This document shows, in pieces, positions 39,101 to 46,356 of a DNA stretch of 48,148 bases. The stretch is from Mycobacterium sp. ACS4331 (GTDB lineage: Bacteria; Actinomycetota; Actinomycetes; Mycobacteriales; Mycobacteriaceae): NCBI RefSeq assembly GCF_001667265.1, contig NZ_LZHW01000101.1:1-48148 (forward strand), in the 5' to 3' direction. Below the pieces are notes generated by a model that saw only the letters and a list, made by a program, of their open reading frames with translations, did no database searches and was not told where the DNA came from. Each line of letters begins with the position of its first letter. The stretch's first letter is position 1. A program made the position numbers and the translations under genes.

Positions 39101-41248
39101 ACCGGCGGCTGGCTCACGCACAGCACCGCGGTCGCCGCGGCTTCCCCCGCCCTCGATGTCCCCGCACTCGACGAGGCCGCTGTGCGCGCCCGGTGCACCG
39201 ACCAGTTGCCGCCGAACAGCGTGGTGGACAAGCTCGCAACGCTCGGCGTCGCCGAGATGGGATTCGGCTGGGAGGTCGTCGACCTGCGCTGCGGCGACGG
39301 TGAGTTCCTCGCCCAGGTGCGGGCCGAAGCCGACGGATCCACTCCCACGACGTGGGCGGGGCTCCTCGACGCGGCGACATCGGTGGCCTCGGCGGTGTTC
39401 GACGGACCGCCGAAGCTGCGGATGCCCGCCCGCATCGAACGCGTCGACATCCTCGCCGCCCCGTCGGATTCGGTTCTCCTGCATGTCCGCCGTCGCCCCG
39501 AGGGCACCTGCACCGACGTCCTGATCGCGGGCCTGACCGGAACACCGCTGGCGTCCATCACGGGCATGACGTTCGAGGAGCTCGAGAACACCAGCGGTGA
39601 CGTCGGCCGCATGGTGCACCGGATCGACTGGCGGGCGATGCCCTACGACGCCTCGGCGCGTCCGGACACGGTGGTTCTGGTCGGCGGCGACGACGCCGTG
39701 CGCACCTGGTGCCGGGCCGAACTCGACGCCGCCGGGGTTCGCCATCTGATGTGCACGCCCGACTCGCTGCCCACCGACGTGGGGCCCGACAGCGTCGTGC
39801 TGGTGCTCCCGTCGGCTGCGGACTCCCCGCTCGACTCCGTCGAGGTGGTCCTGACCACCCTCAAAACCGCTCTACAGCAGGGATTTTCGGGACGAATCTG
39901 GGCACTGACCCGCGGCGTCCACGAAGGCGCGGACGTGGCGCGGTCACCGCTGTGGGGCCTGACCCGAATCGCGGCGGCCGAACATCCCCTGTTGTGGGGC
40001 GGCGTGCTCGACCTGGATTCAGACCGCCTGCCGTTGGGTGTGGTCTCCGAGTTGCCCGGGCACGGAGTCGTGGTGGTACGCGGGCAGGACGCCCTCGTCG
40101 CGCGCCTATCCACCGTCGCGCACGCGGGCGGAACACCCCTGGCGTGCTCGCCGGCGGGCACCTACCTGATCACGGGCGGCACCGGCGTGCTGGGCCTGCG
40201 CCTGGCCGAGCACCTCGCCGACCTGGGTGCCCGGCGACTGGTCCTGGTGTCGCGGTCCGGGTTGCCGGCGCGGTCGGCCTGGGCCGCCGCGGCCGACCAG
40301 GAGCAGATCCGCGCTGTGTGTGCACTCGAGGAGAGGGGCGTGTCGGTGCACGTCGCGGCCGTCGACATCGCCGCCGACACCGCGGCCGAGGAACTGAGCG
40401 CGGTCCTGGCGGAGCTGCCCCCGGTGCGCGGCGTCGTGCACGCCGCGGGCGTGGAGGCCGGGGTGTTGCTGGCCGACACCGGAATCGATGAGATCGCCAT
40501 GGCCATGCGTCCCAAGGTCGACGGCGCGCTCACCCTCCATGCGATGTTCCCGCCCGGGCGCTTGGACTGGATGGTGCTGTACTCGTCGTGCGGATATCTG
40601 GCCGGCTTCCCCGGCCAGGGCGCCTACGCCTGCGGCAACGCGTTCCTCGACGGGCTCGCCCGGCACCGTCGCGCGCTCGGCGACACCACGACCAGCGTGG
40701 CCTGGACCGCCTGGCGGGGCCTGGGTATGGGCTCGGATTCCGGTTACGTCGCAGCGCAGCTGGACGCGCTGGGGATGGACACCATCGGCGCCGACGACGC
40801 CCTGCGCGCTCTCGACATCGCGATGCGATCCGGGGAGGCCAACCCCGTGGTGCTGCCCGTGCTGCCCGGCGCGGTGTCGGTGCCGATCCTGGCCGACGTC
40901 GCCGCGACGGCATCGAACTCCGCTGACTGCGAGGATGTTTCGACACCCGCCCGCCCCGGTGACGTGGACACCGAGGAATGGGTCGCGCAGCAGGTGCTCA
41001 CCGCGGTGGCAGGAGAACTGGGCCTGCCCGCCGAAGACGTCGACACCAGACTGCCCCTGGTGGAGATCGGGGTGGACTCGATCATGACGGTCGCACTGCG
41101 ACGTCAGTTGGAGAAGCAGACCGGCCTCGCGCTGCCGCCGACGCTGCTGTGGGAGCACCCGACCGCTGCCGCGGTCACCGCGCGCATCGTCGAACTGCTT
41201 GAGGAGGAGATCTCGACTGCCGCCGAGGAGGAGGGCGCGTCGGTGTGA
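36116..41248 (+). CDS. 6-methylsalicylic acid synthase-type iterative PKS
   Basis: This 1710-residue iterative type I PKS has the domain order of fungal MSAS and bacterial ChlB1-type enzymes. KS: about 12-430, Cys183, His318 and His358. AT: about 540-850, GHSVGE with Ser628, and AFHS at 728-731, the malonyl type. TH/DH: about 895-1165, His932 in NHPVQGTEIIP and Asp1085 in LLDAATS. A structural core follows, then KR (about 1345-1570; TGGTGVLG, Lys1467, Ser1491, Tyr1504, then WRGLGMG) and ACP (about 1620-1695, Ser1655). Expected product: 6-methylsalicylate from acetyl and three malonyl units with one ketoreduction. It lies 75 bp after mbtA, where M. tuberculosis has mbtI, so it probably supplies MbtA and shares its iron control. 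A KR argues against orsellinate. A phosphopantetheinyl transferase is needed from elsewhere. Confidence 0.88.
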   Translation: MTMNDGSSEHLSPIAIIGIGCRLAGDLTTAEAFWNFLLEGRSAVREVPPQRWEPYLRRDPRNAAVLKDTTPFGTFLDDLAGFDAEFFGVSPREAELMDPQQRLAVEVSWEALEHAGVPPRSLGGSDTAVLMGVNSDDYGKLLMEDLPGIEAWTGIGTSLCGVANRVSHLLDLRGPSVALDAACAASLVAVHQACQLLRAGETSLALAGGVSALIGPGLTRVLDVAGATAPDGRCKTFDAAADGYGRGEGAAVVVLKRLEDALRDGDRVLAVVRGGAVAQDGRTVGIMSPNGAAQADLFRLACRTSGVDPATVDFLEAHGTGTPTGDPVEIAALSEVYGAARPEGDPALVGSVKPNTGHLEGGAGVVGLIKAVLALHHQTIPPTAGVRTLTPAVDWAASGLRVPVEVQPWPRRTDRPRRAAVCSYGYGGTIAHVLLEEAPAAQGHVSPTSAAPAVIPVSARSQARLTAQAAALAERLDDAAPPLQEIAATQWVRRSHEPVRAAVIAEDAGELRHGLGVLAAEGRDPAVVRGTPVPAASQGAVWVFSGHGSHWPHMGRELLASEPAFAAVLDVIDPIFGAELGFSAREALTTGELGGTDRVQALTFAMQVGLAAVLRDRGVTPAAVIGHSVGEVAACVTAGVLDLAQGAAVACYRARGFRRVMGEGAMALVPWSFDEVAQRLGDRTDVVAAISASATSTVISGVAAAVDEVAARWSADGLVVRRVRTDVAFHSPAMDSLTTDLARLTGALPPPRPAQVPLYTTALPDPRSTAPRDSAYWVANLRDRVRFAEAVTAAADDGHRLFLEVSAHPVVSHSIVETLLHLGVDEHAVVGVLRRDQPARRAVAAAVAALHCHGAPVRHGFTTSSAWADLPGTQWQHREFWRTPSAPPAGRGVHDVDSHTLLGGRLHVTGAVPAQVWETRLDMSTRPYPANHPVQGTEIIPAAVLLNTFVTAAQGPIADVHLRTPVAPGRARDVQVVLQDRALAISTRLVDDEPGTGGWLTHSTAVAAASPALDVPALDEAAVRARCTDQLPPNSVVDKLATLGVAEMGFGWEVVDLRCGDGEFLAQVRAEADGSTPTTWAGLLDAATSVASAVFDGPPKLRMPARIERVDILAAPSDSVLLHVRRRPEGTCTDVLIAGLTGTPLASITGMTFEELENTSGDVGRMVHRIDWRAMPYDASARPDTVVLVGGDDAVRTWCRAELDAAGVRHLMCTPDSLPTDVGPDSVVLVLPSAADSPLDSVEVVLTTLKTALQQGFSGRIWALTRGVHEGADVARSPLWGLTRIAAAEHPLLWGGVLDLDSDRLPLGVVSELPGHGVVVVRGQDALVARLSTVAHAGGTPLACSPAGTYLITGGTGVLGLRLAEHLADLGARRLVLVSRSGLPARSAWAAAADQEQIRAVCALEERGVSVHVAAVDIAADTAAEELSAVLAELPPVRGVVHAAGVEAGVLLADTGIDEIAMAMRPKVDGALTLHAMFPPGRLDWMVLYSSCGYLAGFPGQGAYACGNAFLDGLARHRRALGDTTTSVAWTAWRGLGMGSDSGYVAAQLDALGMDTIGADDALRALDIAMRSGEANPVVLPVLPGAVSVPILADVAATASNSADCEDVSTPARPGDVDTEEWVAQQVLTAVAGELGLPAEDVDTRLPLVEIGVDSIMTVALRRQLEKQTGLALPPTLLWEHPTAAAVTARIVELLEEEISTAAEEEGASV

Positions 41249-41254
41249 GGCGGG

Positions 41255-42433
41255 TCAGTCCGCCAGCAGGTCACGCACCACGCCGTCGGCGAGCAGCCGG
41301 CCCCGATCGGTGAGCACCAGGTTGGGGCCGTTGTGCACCAGAAGTCCTGCGGCCACGGCAGATTCGGCCCGGTCCTTTTCGTCGGCGTCGAGCAGCGAAA
41401 GGGGCAGGCCCGAGCGCAGGCGGATCTGCAGCAGCACGTCCTCGACGTGCCGGTCCCGCGGGGCGAGGACCTCGAAATCGGCGATCGGCAGTTCGCCCCT
41501 GTCCGCCGAGGCGGCATACGCGTTGGGGTGCTTGACGTTCCACCACCGGGTGGCGCCGACGAAGCCGTGCGCGCCCGGACCCGCACCCCACCACTGGCCG
41601 CCGTTCCAGTAGCCCAGATTGTGCCGGCACTCGCCGCCCGGCCTGCTCCAGTTGGAGACCTCGTACCAGGTGAACCCGGCGTCGGCCAGCCAGGTGTCGA
41701 GCAGTTCGTAGCGGCGCGCCAGGACGTCCTCGTCGGGTGCGGCGACCTCGCCGCGGCGAACCCGGCGAGCCAGCGCGGTACCGTCCTCGACCACCAGCGC
41801 GTAGGCCGAGAGGTGGTCGACTCCGGCGCCGACCGCGGCGTCCACCGATCGGCGCAGATCGTCGTCGCTCTCCCCCGGCGACCCGTAGATCAGGTCGAGG
41901 TTCACGTGCGCGAAGCCCGCGGCCTGCGCCTCCCGCGCCGCGTCCAGGGCGCGCCCCGGGGAGTGGACCCGGTCCAGCAGGCGCAGCACCGTCGGCGCGA
42001 CGGACTGCATGCCCAGCGACACCCGCGTGTAGCCCGCGGTGCGCAGGCGGGTGAAGAAGTCCGGACTCGTCGACTCCGGGTTGGCCTCGGTGGTCACCTC
42101 CGCGTCGGCAGCGAGGGTGAACTCGGACCGGACGGCGTCGAGCACGTCGGCCAGACCGTCGCCGCCGAGCAGGGATGGGGTGCCACCCCCGACGAACACC
42201 GTGTCGACCGTCGGGGCGGGCAGCCGCCGCGCGGCCAGGGCCAGCTCGCTGCGCAGCGCCTCGAGCCACCCGGCGGGTGTGGCGCCACCCAGCTCGCCCG
42301 GCGTGTAGGTGTTGAAGTCGCAGTATCCGCACCGTGAGGCACAGAAGGGGACGTGCACGTAGACCCCGAACTGCCCAGTGGGGGTCAGCGCGAAATCGGG
42401 CTCAGCGCCCGCGCGCTCCTGCGTCGTCACCAT
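41255..42433 (-). CDS. hemW: Radical SAM heme chaperone HemW (HemN-like)
   Basis: This 392-residue radical SAM protein is often annotated as oxygen-independent coproporphyrinogen III oxidase HemN; the short form is now usually regarded as HemW, which binds heme. The iron-sulfur motif CxxxCxxC is Cys31, Cys35, Cys38 (CASRCGYC), followed by DFNTYTPGE. The HemN C-terminal domain is in the last 80 residues. ATG 42433 has a G-rich stretch just upstream; the frame is open 11 codons further. It converges on the MSAS-type gene with 6 nt between the stop codons. It takes the place of Rv2388c. Confidence 0.9.
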   Translation of the reverse strand: MVTTQERAGAEPDFALTPTGQFGVYVHVPFCASRCGYCDFNTYTPGELGGATPAGWLEALRSELALAARRLPAPTVDTVFVGGGTPSLLGGDGLADVLDAVRSEFTLAADAEVTTEANPESTSPDFFTRLRTAGYTRVSLGMQSVAPTVLRLLDRVHSPGRALDAAREAQAAGFAHVNLDLIYGSPGESDDDLRRSVDAAVGAGVDHLSAYALVVEDGTALARRVRRGEVAAPDEDVLARRYELLDTWLADAGFTWYEVSNWSRPGGECRHNLGYWNGGQWWGAGPGAHGFVGATRWWNVKHPNAYAASADRGELPIADFEVLAPRDRHVEDVLLQIRLRSGLPLSLLDADEKDRAESAVAAGLLVHNGPNLVLTDRGRLLADGVVRDLLAD

Positions 42434-42513
42434 GCCCCCAGTGTCCCAGACCCGAGTTGTGCTCATCGTGAGCGCAAATCTGGCCGGATTCGGAGGTCAG
42501 TGGGGGTCCGTGG

Positions 42514-42519
42514 CACAAT
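42514..42519 (+). promoter_or_regulatory. -10 box for the leaderless cysteine leader peptide
   Basis: CACAAT lies 6 nt before the GTG at 42526. In mycobacteria a -10 at this spacing places the transcription start on the start codon, giving a leaderless mRNA. Confidence 0.5.
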
Positions 42520-42525
42520 GGCCGC

Positions 42526-42621
42526 GTGACTGCCGACCGCATTGAGACCCGCCGCGTTGCCCTGGTGGCACGCCGGCACGTCGATTTCAAGCGGGTCTGC
42601 AGCTGTTGTTGTCTGCCTTGA
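42526..42621 (+). CDS. Leaderless poly-cysteine leader peptide (attenuator ORF)
   Basis: A GTG at 42526 opens a 31-codon frame encoding VTADRIETRRVALVARRHVD and ending FKRVCSCCCLP before TGA. The Cys-Ser-Cys-Cys-Cys run near the end matches the leaderless poly-cysteine short ORFs described upstream of sulfur genes in M. smegmatis, including one before sirA. There, ribosome slowing at the Cys codons when cysteine is scarce turns on the downstream genes. The -10 box 6 nt upstream and the absence of a Shine-Dalgarno site fit leaderless initiation. The stop is 121 nt before sirA. It is too short for usual gene callers. Confidence 0.85.
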   Translation: MTADRIETRRVALVARRHVDFKRVCSCCCLP

Positions 42622-42691
42622 CGATGCGTTGATATCGGAGACCTGCCCACCAAGCACTTCAGCTGGCCCCGGATCTGCGCCACCGGCCAGC
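42600..42691 (+). promoter_or_regulatory. Alternative RNA pairings in the sirA leader
   Basis: CAGCTG at 42600-42605, within the Cys codons, can pair with CAGCTG at 42660-42665. The same downstream segment GCTGGCC (42662-42668) can instead pair with GGCCAGC (42685-42691). The two pairings exclude each other, and a ribosome stalled on the Cys codons would favour the second. This is inference from sequence complementarity alone. Confidence 0.4.
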
Positions 42692-42720
42692 CCCCGGTGA
42701 TGACGCGCGCTCCGCAGGCC

Positions 42721-42738
42721 GGCTCCCCATAAGGAGCT
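42721..42738 (+). promoter_or_regulatory. Hairpin hiding the sirA ribosome binding site
   Basis: GGCTCC (42721-42726) pairs with GGAGCT (42733-42738; one G-U pair) around the loop CCATAA. GGAG is the sirA Shine-Dalgarno sequence, 6 nt before ATG 42743. Translation of sirA would be low unless the hairpin is opened, which fits attenuation by the upstream cysteine leader peptide. The remaining bases between 42622 and 42742 show no other gene, and 42434-42513 between hemW and the leader hold nothing I can identify beyond promoter sequence. Confidence 0.6.
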
Positions 42739-42742
42739 ATCC

Positions 42743-44434
42743 ATGACAGACACCCACGAAGCAGCACCCAAGGCCGCTCGTCCCGCAAAACGCCCGCGCG
42801 GCGAAGGTCAGTGGGCGCTCGGCTATCGCGAGCCCCTCAACGCCAATGAGCAGGCCAAGAAGGACGACAACCCGCTCAACGTGCGCACACGGATCGAGAA
42901 CATCTACGCCCCCGGCGGCTTCGAGTCCATCGACAAGGGCGACCTGCGCGGCCGTTTCCGCTGGTGGGGCCTCTACACCCAGCGCAAGCCCGGGTACGAC
43001 GGCACCTGGACCGGTGACGAGAACACCGACATGCTCGAGGACTCCTACTTCATGCTGCGGGTCCGCAGCGACGGCGGCGCCCTGAGCGCGGCCGCGCTGC
43101 GCACCCTCGGCGGGATCTCCACCGAGTTCGCCCGCGACACCGCCGACATCTCGGACCGGCAGAACGTCCAGTACCACTGGATCGAGGTCGAGAACATGCC
43201 GGAGATCTGGCGTCGGCTCGACGAGGTCGGTCTGCAGACCACTGAGGCCTGCGGCGACTGCCCCCGCGTCGTGCTGGGTTCGCCGCTGGCCGGTGAGTCG
43301 CTGGACGAGGTCATCGACGGCACCCCCGCCGTCAACGAGATCGTCAAGCGCTACATCGGCAAGCCCGAGTACTCCAACCTGCCGCGCAAGTTCAAGACCG
43401 CGATCTCGGGTCTGCAGGACGTGGTGCACGAGGTCAACGACGTCGCGTTCATCGGCGTCGTGCACCCTGAGCACGGTCCCGGATTCGACCTGTGGGTCGG
43501 CGGCGGCCTGTCCACCAATCCGATGCTCGCCCAGCGGGTCGGCGTGTGGGTGCCCCTCGATGAGGTGCCCGACGTGTGGGAGGGCGTGGTCAGCGTGTTC
43601 CGCGACTACGGCTATCGCCGCCTGCGCTCCAAGGCCCGGTTGAAGTTCCTCATCAAGGACTGGGGCGTGCAGAAGTTCCGCGAGGTGCTCGAGACCGAGT
43701 ACCTCAAGCGACCGCTGATCGACGGTCCCGCGCCCACCCCGGTCACCCGACCGATCGACCACGTCGGTGTCCAGAAGCTGAAGAACGGGCTGAACGCCGT
43801 CGGCGTCTCCCCCATCGCGGGCCGGGTGTCCGGCACCATCCTGACCAAGGTCGCCGACCTGGCCGAGGCCGCCGGTTCCGACCGGATCCGGTTCACGCCG
43901 TACCAGAAGCTGATCATCCTGGACGTCCCCGATGAGAAGCTCGACGAACTGCGTGCCGGCCTGGATGCGCTCGGTCTGCCGTCGACTCCGTCGCACTGGC
44001 GCCGAAACCTGATGGCCTGCACCGGAATCGAGTTCTGCAAGCTGTCGTTCGCGGAGACCCGGGTGCGGGCTCAGTCGCTGGTGCCGGATCTGGAGCAGCG
44101 CCTCGCCGACATCAACGCCGACCTCGACGTGCCGGTCACGGTCAACATCAACGGCTGCCCCAACTCGTGCGCACGAATCCAGATCGCCGACATCGGGTTC
44201 AAGGGACAGATGGTCGACGAGGGCAACGGTCCCGAGGAGGGTTTCCAGGTGCACCTGGGCGGCAGCCTGGGCCTGGACAGCGGTTTCGGCCGCAAGCTGC
44301 GCCAGCACAAGGTGCTCTCCCACGAACTCGGTGACTACATCGAGCGGGTGGTGCGCAACTTCGTGAAACAACGCGAGGACGGCGAGCGTTTCGCCCAGTG
44401 GGCGGTTCGAGCCGACGAAGCCGACCTGCGATGA
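42743..44434 (+). CDS. sirA: Ferredoxin-dependent sulfite reductase
   Basis: SirA/NirA (563 residues) reduces sulfite to sulfide with six electrons from ferredoxin, in cysteine synthesis. The siroheme-[4Fe-4S] cysteines are Cys426, Cys432, Cys472 and Cys476 (C-x5-C and C-x3-C). Tyr78 and Cys170 correspond to the Tyr-Cys pair cross-linked beside the active site in the M. tuberculosis enzyme, keeping the same separation. It is the first structural gene of sirA-cysH-che1, preceded by the cysteine leader, and its stop overlaps the cysH start (ATGA). Confidence 0.96.
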   Translation: MTDTHEAAPKAARPAKRPRGEGQWALGYREPLNANEQAKKDDNPLNVRTRIENIYAPGGFESIDKGDLRGRFRWWGLYTQRKPGYDGTWTGDENTDMLEDSYFMLRVRSDGGALSAAALRTLGGISTEFARDTADISDRQNVQYHWIEVENMPEIWRRLDEVGLQTTEACGDCPRVVLGSPLAGESLDEVIDGTPAVNEIVKRYIGKPEYSNLPRKFKTAISGLQDVVHEVNDVAFIGVVHPEHGPGFDLWVGGGLSTNPMLAQRVGVWVPLDEVPDVWEGVVSVFRDYGYRRLRSKARLKFLIKDWGVQKFREVLETEYLKRPLIDGPAPTPVTRPIDHVGVQKLKNGLNAVGVSPIAGRVSGTILTKVADLAEAAGSDRIRFTPYQKLIILDVPDEKLDELRAGLDALGLPSTPSHWRRNLMACTGIEFCKLSFAETRVRAQSLVPDLEQRLADINADLDVPVTVNINGCPNSCARIQIADIGFKGQMVDEGNGPEEGFQVHLGGSLGLDSGFGRKLRQHKVLSHELGDYIERVVRNFVKQREDGERFAQWAVRADEADLR

Positions 44435-45144
44435 CCGAAGGGGTGCTGATGACCGAAGCCGACCTGCGAGACCTGGCCGCACGAGGCGCTGCGGAATTGG
44501 GCGAGGACGCCAGCGCCGAGGATCTGCTGCGCTGGACCGACGCGAACTTCGCCGGTTCCTACGTGGTCGCATCGAACATGCAGGACGGGGTCCTAGTCGA
44601 GATGGCCGCCAAGGTGCGGCCCGGCGTCGACGTGCTGTTCCTGGACACGGGCTACCACTTCGCCGAGACCATCGGCACCCGCGACGCGGTCGAGGCCGTC
44701 TACGGCGTTCACGTGGTCAATGTCACGCCGGAGACCTCGGTGGCCGAACAGGACTCGCTGTTCGGCAAGGACCTGTTCGCCCGCGACGCCGCGGCGTGCT
44801 GCCGGATGCGCAAGGTCGAACCGCTGTCGAAGGCGCTGAGCGGCTACTCGGCGTGGGTGACGGGCATCCGCCGCGTCGAGGCGCCCACCCGGGCCAACGC
44901 ACCACTGATCAGCTTCGACGAGGCGTTCGGCCTGGTGAAGATCAACCCGATCGCCGCCTGGACCGATGAGCAGATGCAGGCCTACATCGACGCCAACGGC
45001 ATCCTGGTCAATCCGCTGGTCGATGAGGGCTACCCGTCGATCGGCTGCAAGCCGTGCACCGCGAAACCGCTGCCCGGCGCCGATCCGCGCAGCGGACGCT
45101 GGGCCGGCCAGGCCAAGACCGAATGCGGGTTGCACGCCTCGTGA
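44431..45144 (+). CDS. cysH: APS reductase CysH
   Basis: This 237-residue enzyme reduces adenosine 5'-phosphosulfate to sulfite and AMP. The [4Fe-4S] motif of APS reductases is complete: Cys123-Cys124 and Cys206-x2-Cys209. The C-terminal ECGLH holds the catalytic Cys232. The LFLDTGYHF segment is typical of the family. ATG 44431 overlaps the sirA stop; ATG 44449 is an alternative. The gene supplies sulfite to SirA, and its stop overlaps the next start (GTGA). Confidence 0.95.
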   Translation: MTEGVLMTEADLRDLAARGAAELGEDASAEDLLRWTDANFAGSYVVASNMQDGVLVEMAAKVRPGVDVLFLDTGYHFAETIGTRDAVEAVYGVHVVNVTPETSVAEQDSLFGKDLFARDAAACCRMRKVEPLSKALSGYSAWVTGIRRVEAPTRANAPLISFDEAFGLVKINPIAAWTDEQMQAYIDANGILVNPLVDEGYPSIGCKPCTAKPLPGADPRSGRWAGQAKTECGLHAS

Positions 45145-45845
45145 CGCTGGTCCTGACCGCCCACGGCAGCGCGGACCCGCGTTCGTCGGCTGTCGTGCAC
45201 GCGATCGCCGGGCGCATCCGGCGCCTGCGCGGGGACCTTGACGTGCGGGTGGCCTTCTGCGAGCAGAACGCGCCGCGGCTGCCCGAGGTGCTGGGCTCGT
45301 TGTCCGCACCGGCCGTGGTCACTCCCCTGTTGTTGGCCGACGCCTATCACGCGCGGGTCGACATCCCCGGGATGATCGCGTCCTCCGCCGCTCCGGTTGA
45401 GCAGGCCGCGGTGCTGGGTGAGGATCCGGCGCTGCTGACCGTGCTGCGGCACCGGTTGAGTGAGGCCGGGGTGTCGGCCGACGACGGTGACGTCGGGGTG
45501 CTCGTGGTCGCCGTCGGCTCCTCGAATCCCCGGGCCAATGCGCGCACCGAAGCCGTGGCACGTCTTCTCCGGTCGGGCACCAGGTGGACGGGCACGCGGG
45601 TCGGATTCGCGACCGGACCCGCGGCCAACCTCGCCGAGGCGTCAATGCGGTTGTCCGCCACCGGTGCGCAGCGGATCGTCATCGCCCCGTGGTTCCTGGC
45701 ACATGGTGTGATCACCGACCGGGTGGCCGAATTCGCTTCCGCGCATGGACATGTGATGGCTGAACCGTTGGGCTCGCACAATCTGGTCGCGGCCACCGTG
45801 CTCGACCGCTACGACGCAGTGCTGGCGGCGCGCCTCGCGGCGTGA
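45141..45845 (+). CDS. che1: Sirohydrochlorin ferrochelatase-like protein (Che1)
   Basis: This 234-residue protein of the CbiX/SirB chelatase family probably inserts iron into sirohydrochlorin to make the siroheme used by SirA. The N-terminal TAHGSADPRSS motif and LLLADAYHARVDIP with its metal-binding His are present, and a second half-domain (VAVGSSNPRAN..., PWFLAHGVITDR) repeats the fold. GTG 45141 overlaps the cysH stop by 4 nt; ATG 45123 is another possible start. It is equivalent to Rv2393. It converges on the next gene with 3 nt between them. Confidence 0.88.
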   Translation: MTLVLTAHGSADPRSSAVVHAIAGRIRRLRGDLDVRVAFCEQNAPRLPEVLGSLSAPAVVTPLLLADAYHARVDIPGMIASSAAPVEQAAVLGEDPALLTVLRHRLSEAGVSADDGDVGVLVVAVGSSNPRANARTEAVARLLRSGTRWTGTRVGFATGPAANLAEASMRLSATGAQRIVIAPWFLAHGVITDRVAEFASAHGHVMAEPLGSHNLVAATVLDRYDAVLAARLAA

Positions 45846-45848
45846 GGC

Positions 45849-46271
45849 TCACTCGGCGACATCGAAGGCCTTGAGGACCTTCGTCGGCGTCACCCGCACG
45901 ACCAACTCACCGGGCACTCCGTTGCGCTGCCCGTACTCCTGCGCGCGATCGACACCCATGTAGCGGCCACCGATCCTGGTCGCGGTGCCCAGCAGGTCAT
46001 CCGGTTCCTCGCTCATCGAGGCGATGCCCTGCACCTGGACGAACGAATACGGGGGCTCCTGGTCGTCAACGCAGAGTGTCACTCGCGGGTCGCGTTGCAG
46101 CGCACGGCCTTTGGAGGTGTCCCTTCCGGTGTTGAACACCAGTTGGTTGCCTTCGACGATGAACCACACCGGGGCGACGAGTGGTCTGCCGTCGGCCGCG
46201 ACCCAGCCCAACTTGCCGGTCCGGGTGCCCTCGGACAGGAACGCGGTCACATCTTCTGAGAGCTCTTCCAT
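45849..46271 (-). CDS. PPOX-class flavin/F420-type oxidoreductase
   Basis: This 140-residue protein has the split-barrel fold of the pyridoxamine-phosphate-oxidase-like superfamily. Signs are GKLGWVAADGRPLVAPVWF, LVFNTGRDTSKGRALQRDPRVTLCVDD and FVQVQGIASM, in the order seen in F420-dependent mycobacterial members such as Rv1155 and Rv2074. These bind F420 or FMN as dimers and reduce quinone-like or biliverdin-like compounds; which cofactor or substrate applies cannot be told here. Start is ATG 46271. Confidence 0.82.
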   Translation of the reverse strand: MEELSEDVTAFLSEGTRTGKLGWVAADGRPLVAPVWFIVEGNQLVFNTGRDTSKGRALQRDPRVTLCVDDQEPPYSFVQVQGIASMSEEPDDLLGTATRIGGRYMGVDRAQEYGQRNGVPGELVVRVTPTKVLKAFDVAE

Positions 46272-46293
46272 GTTTCGAGGCTAGAACGGCCGC

Positions 46294-46334
46294 GGGGCGC
46301 TGGCGCGCGATCCATGATCGCGCCCCAGCGCCCC
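46294..46334. terminator. Long GC hairpin, probable terminator
   Basis: GGGGCGCTGGCGCGCGATC (46294-46312) and GATCGCGCCCCAGCGCCCC (46316-46334) form a 19-bp stem with one mismatch around a 3-nt loop CAT. It lies 22 nt after the stop of the PGRS-like gene and ahead of the PPOX gene, both on the minus strand, so it most likely ends the PGRS-like transcript. There is no U-tract, which is common in mycobacteria. Confidence 0.7.
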
Positions 46335-46356
46335 GATTGGCACCTGCGAGAAGGAC

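Noticed and set aside
36116..41248. Reading the PKS as an orsellinate synthase or a modular PKS loading unit
   Set aside because: A full KR with Ser1491/Tyr1504 and the MSAS-specific TH region argue for 6-methylsalicylate, and there is no docking domain or second module.
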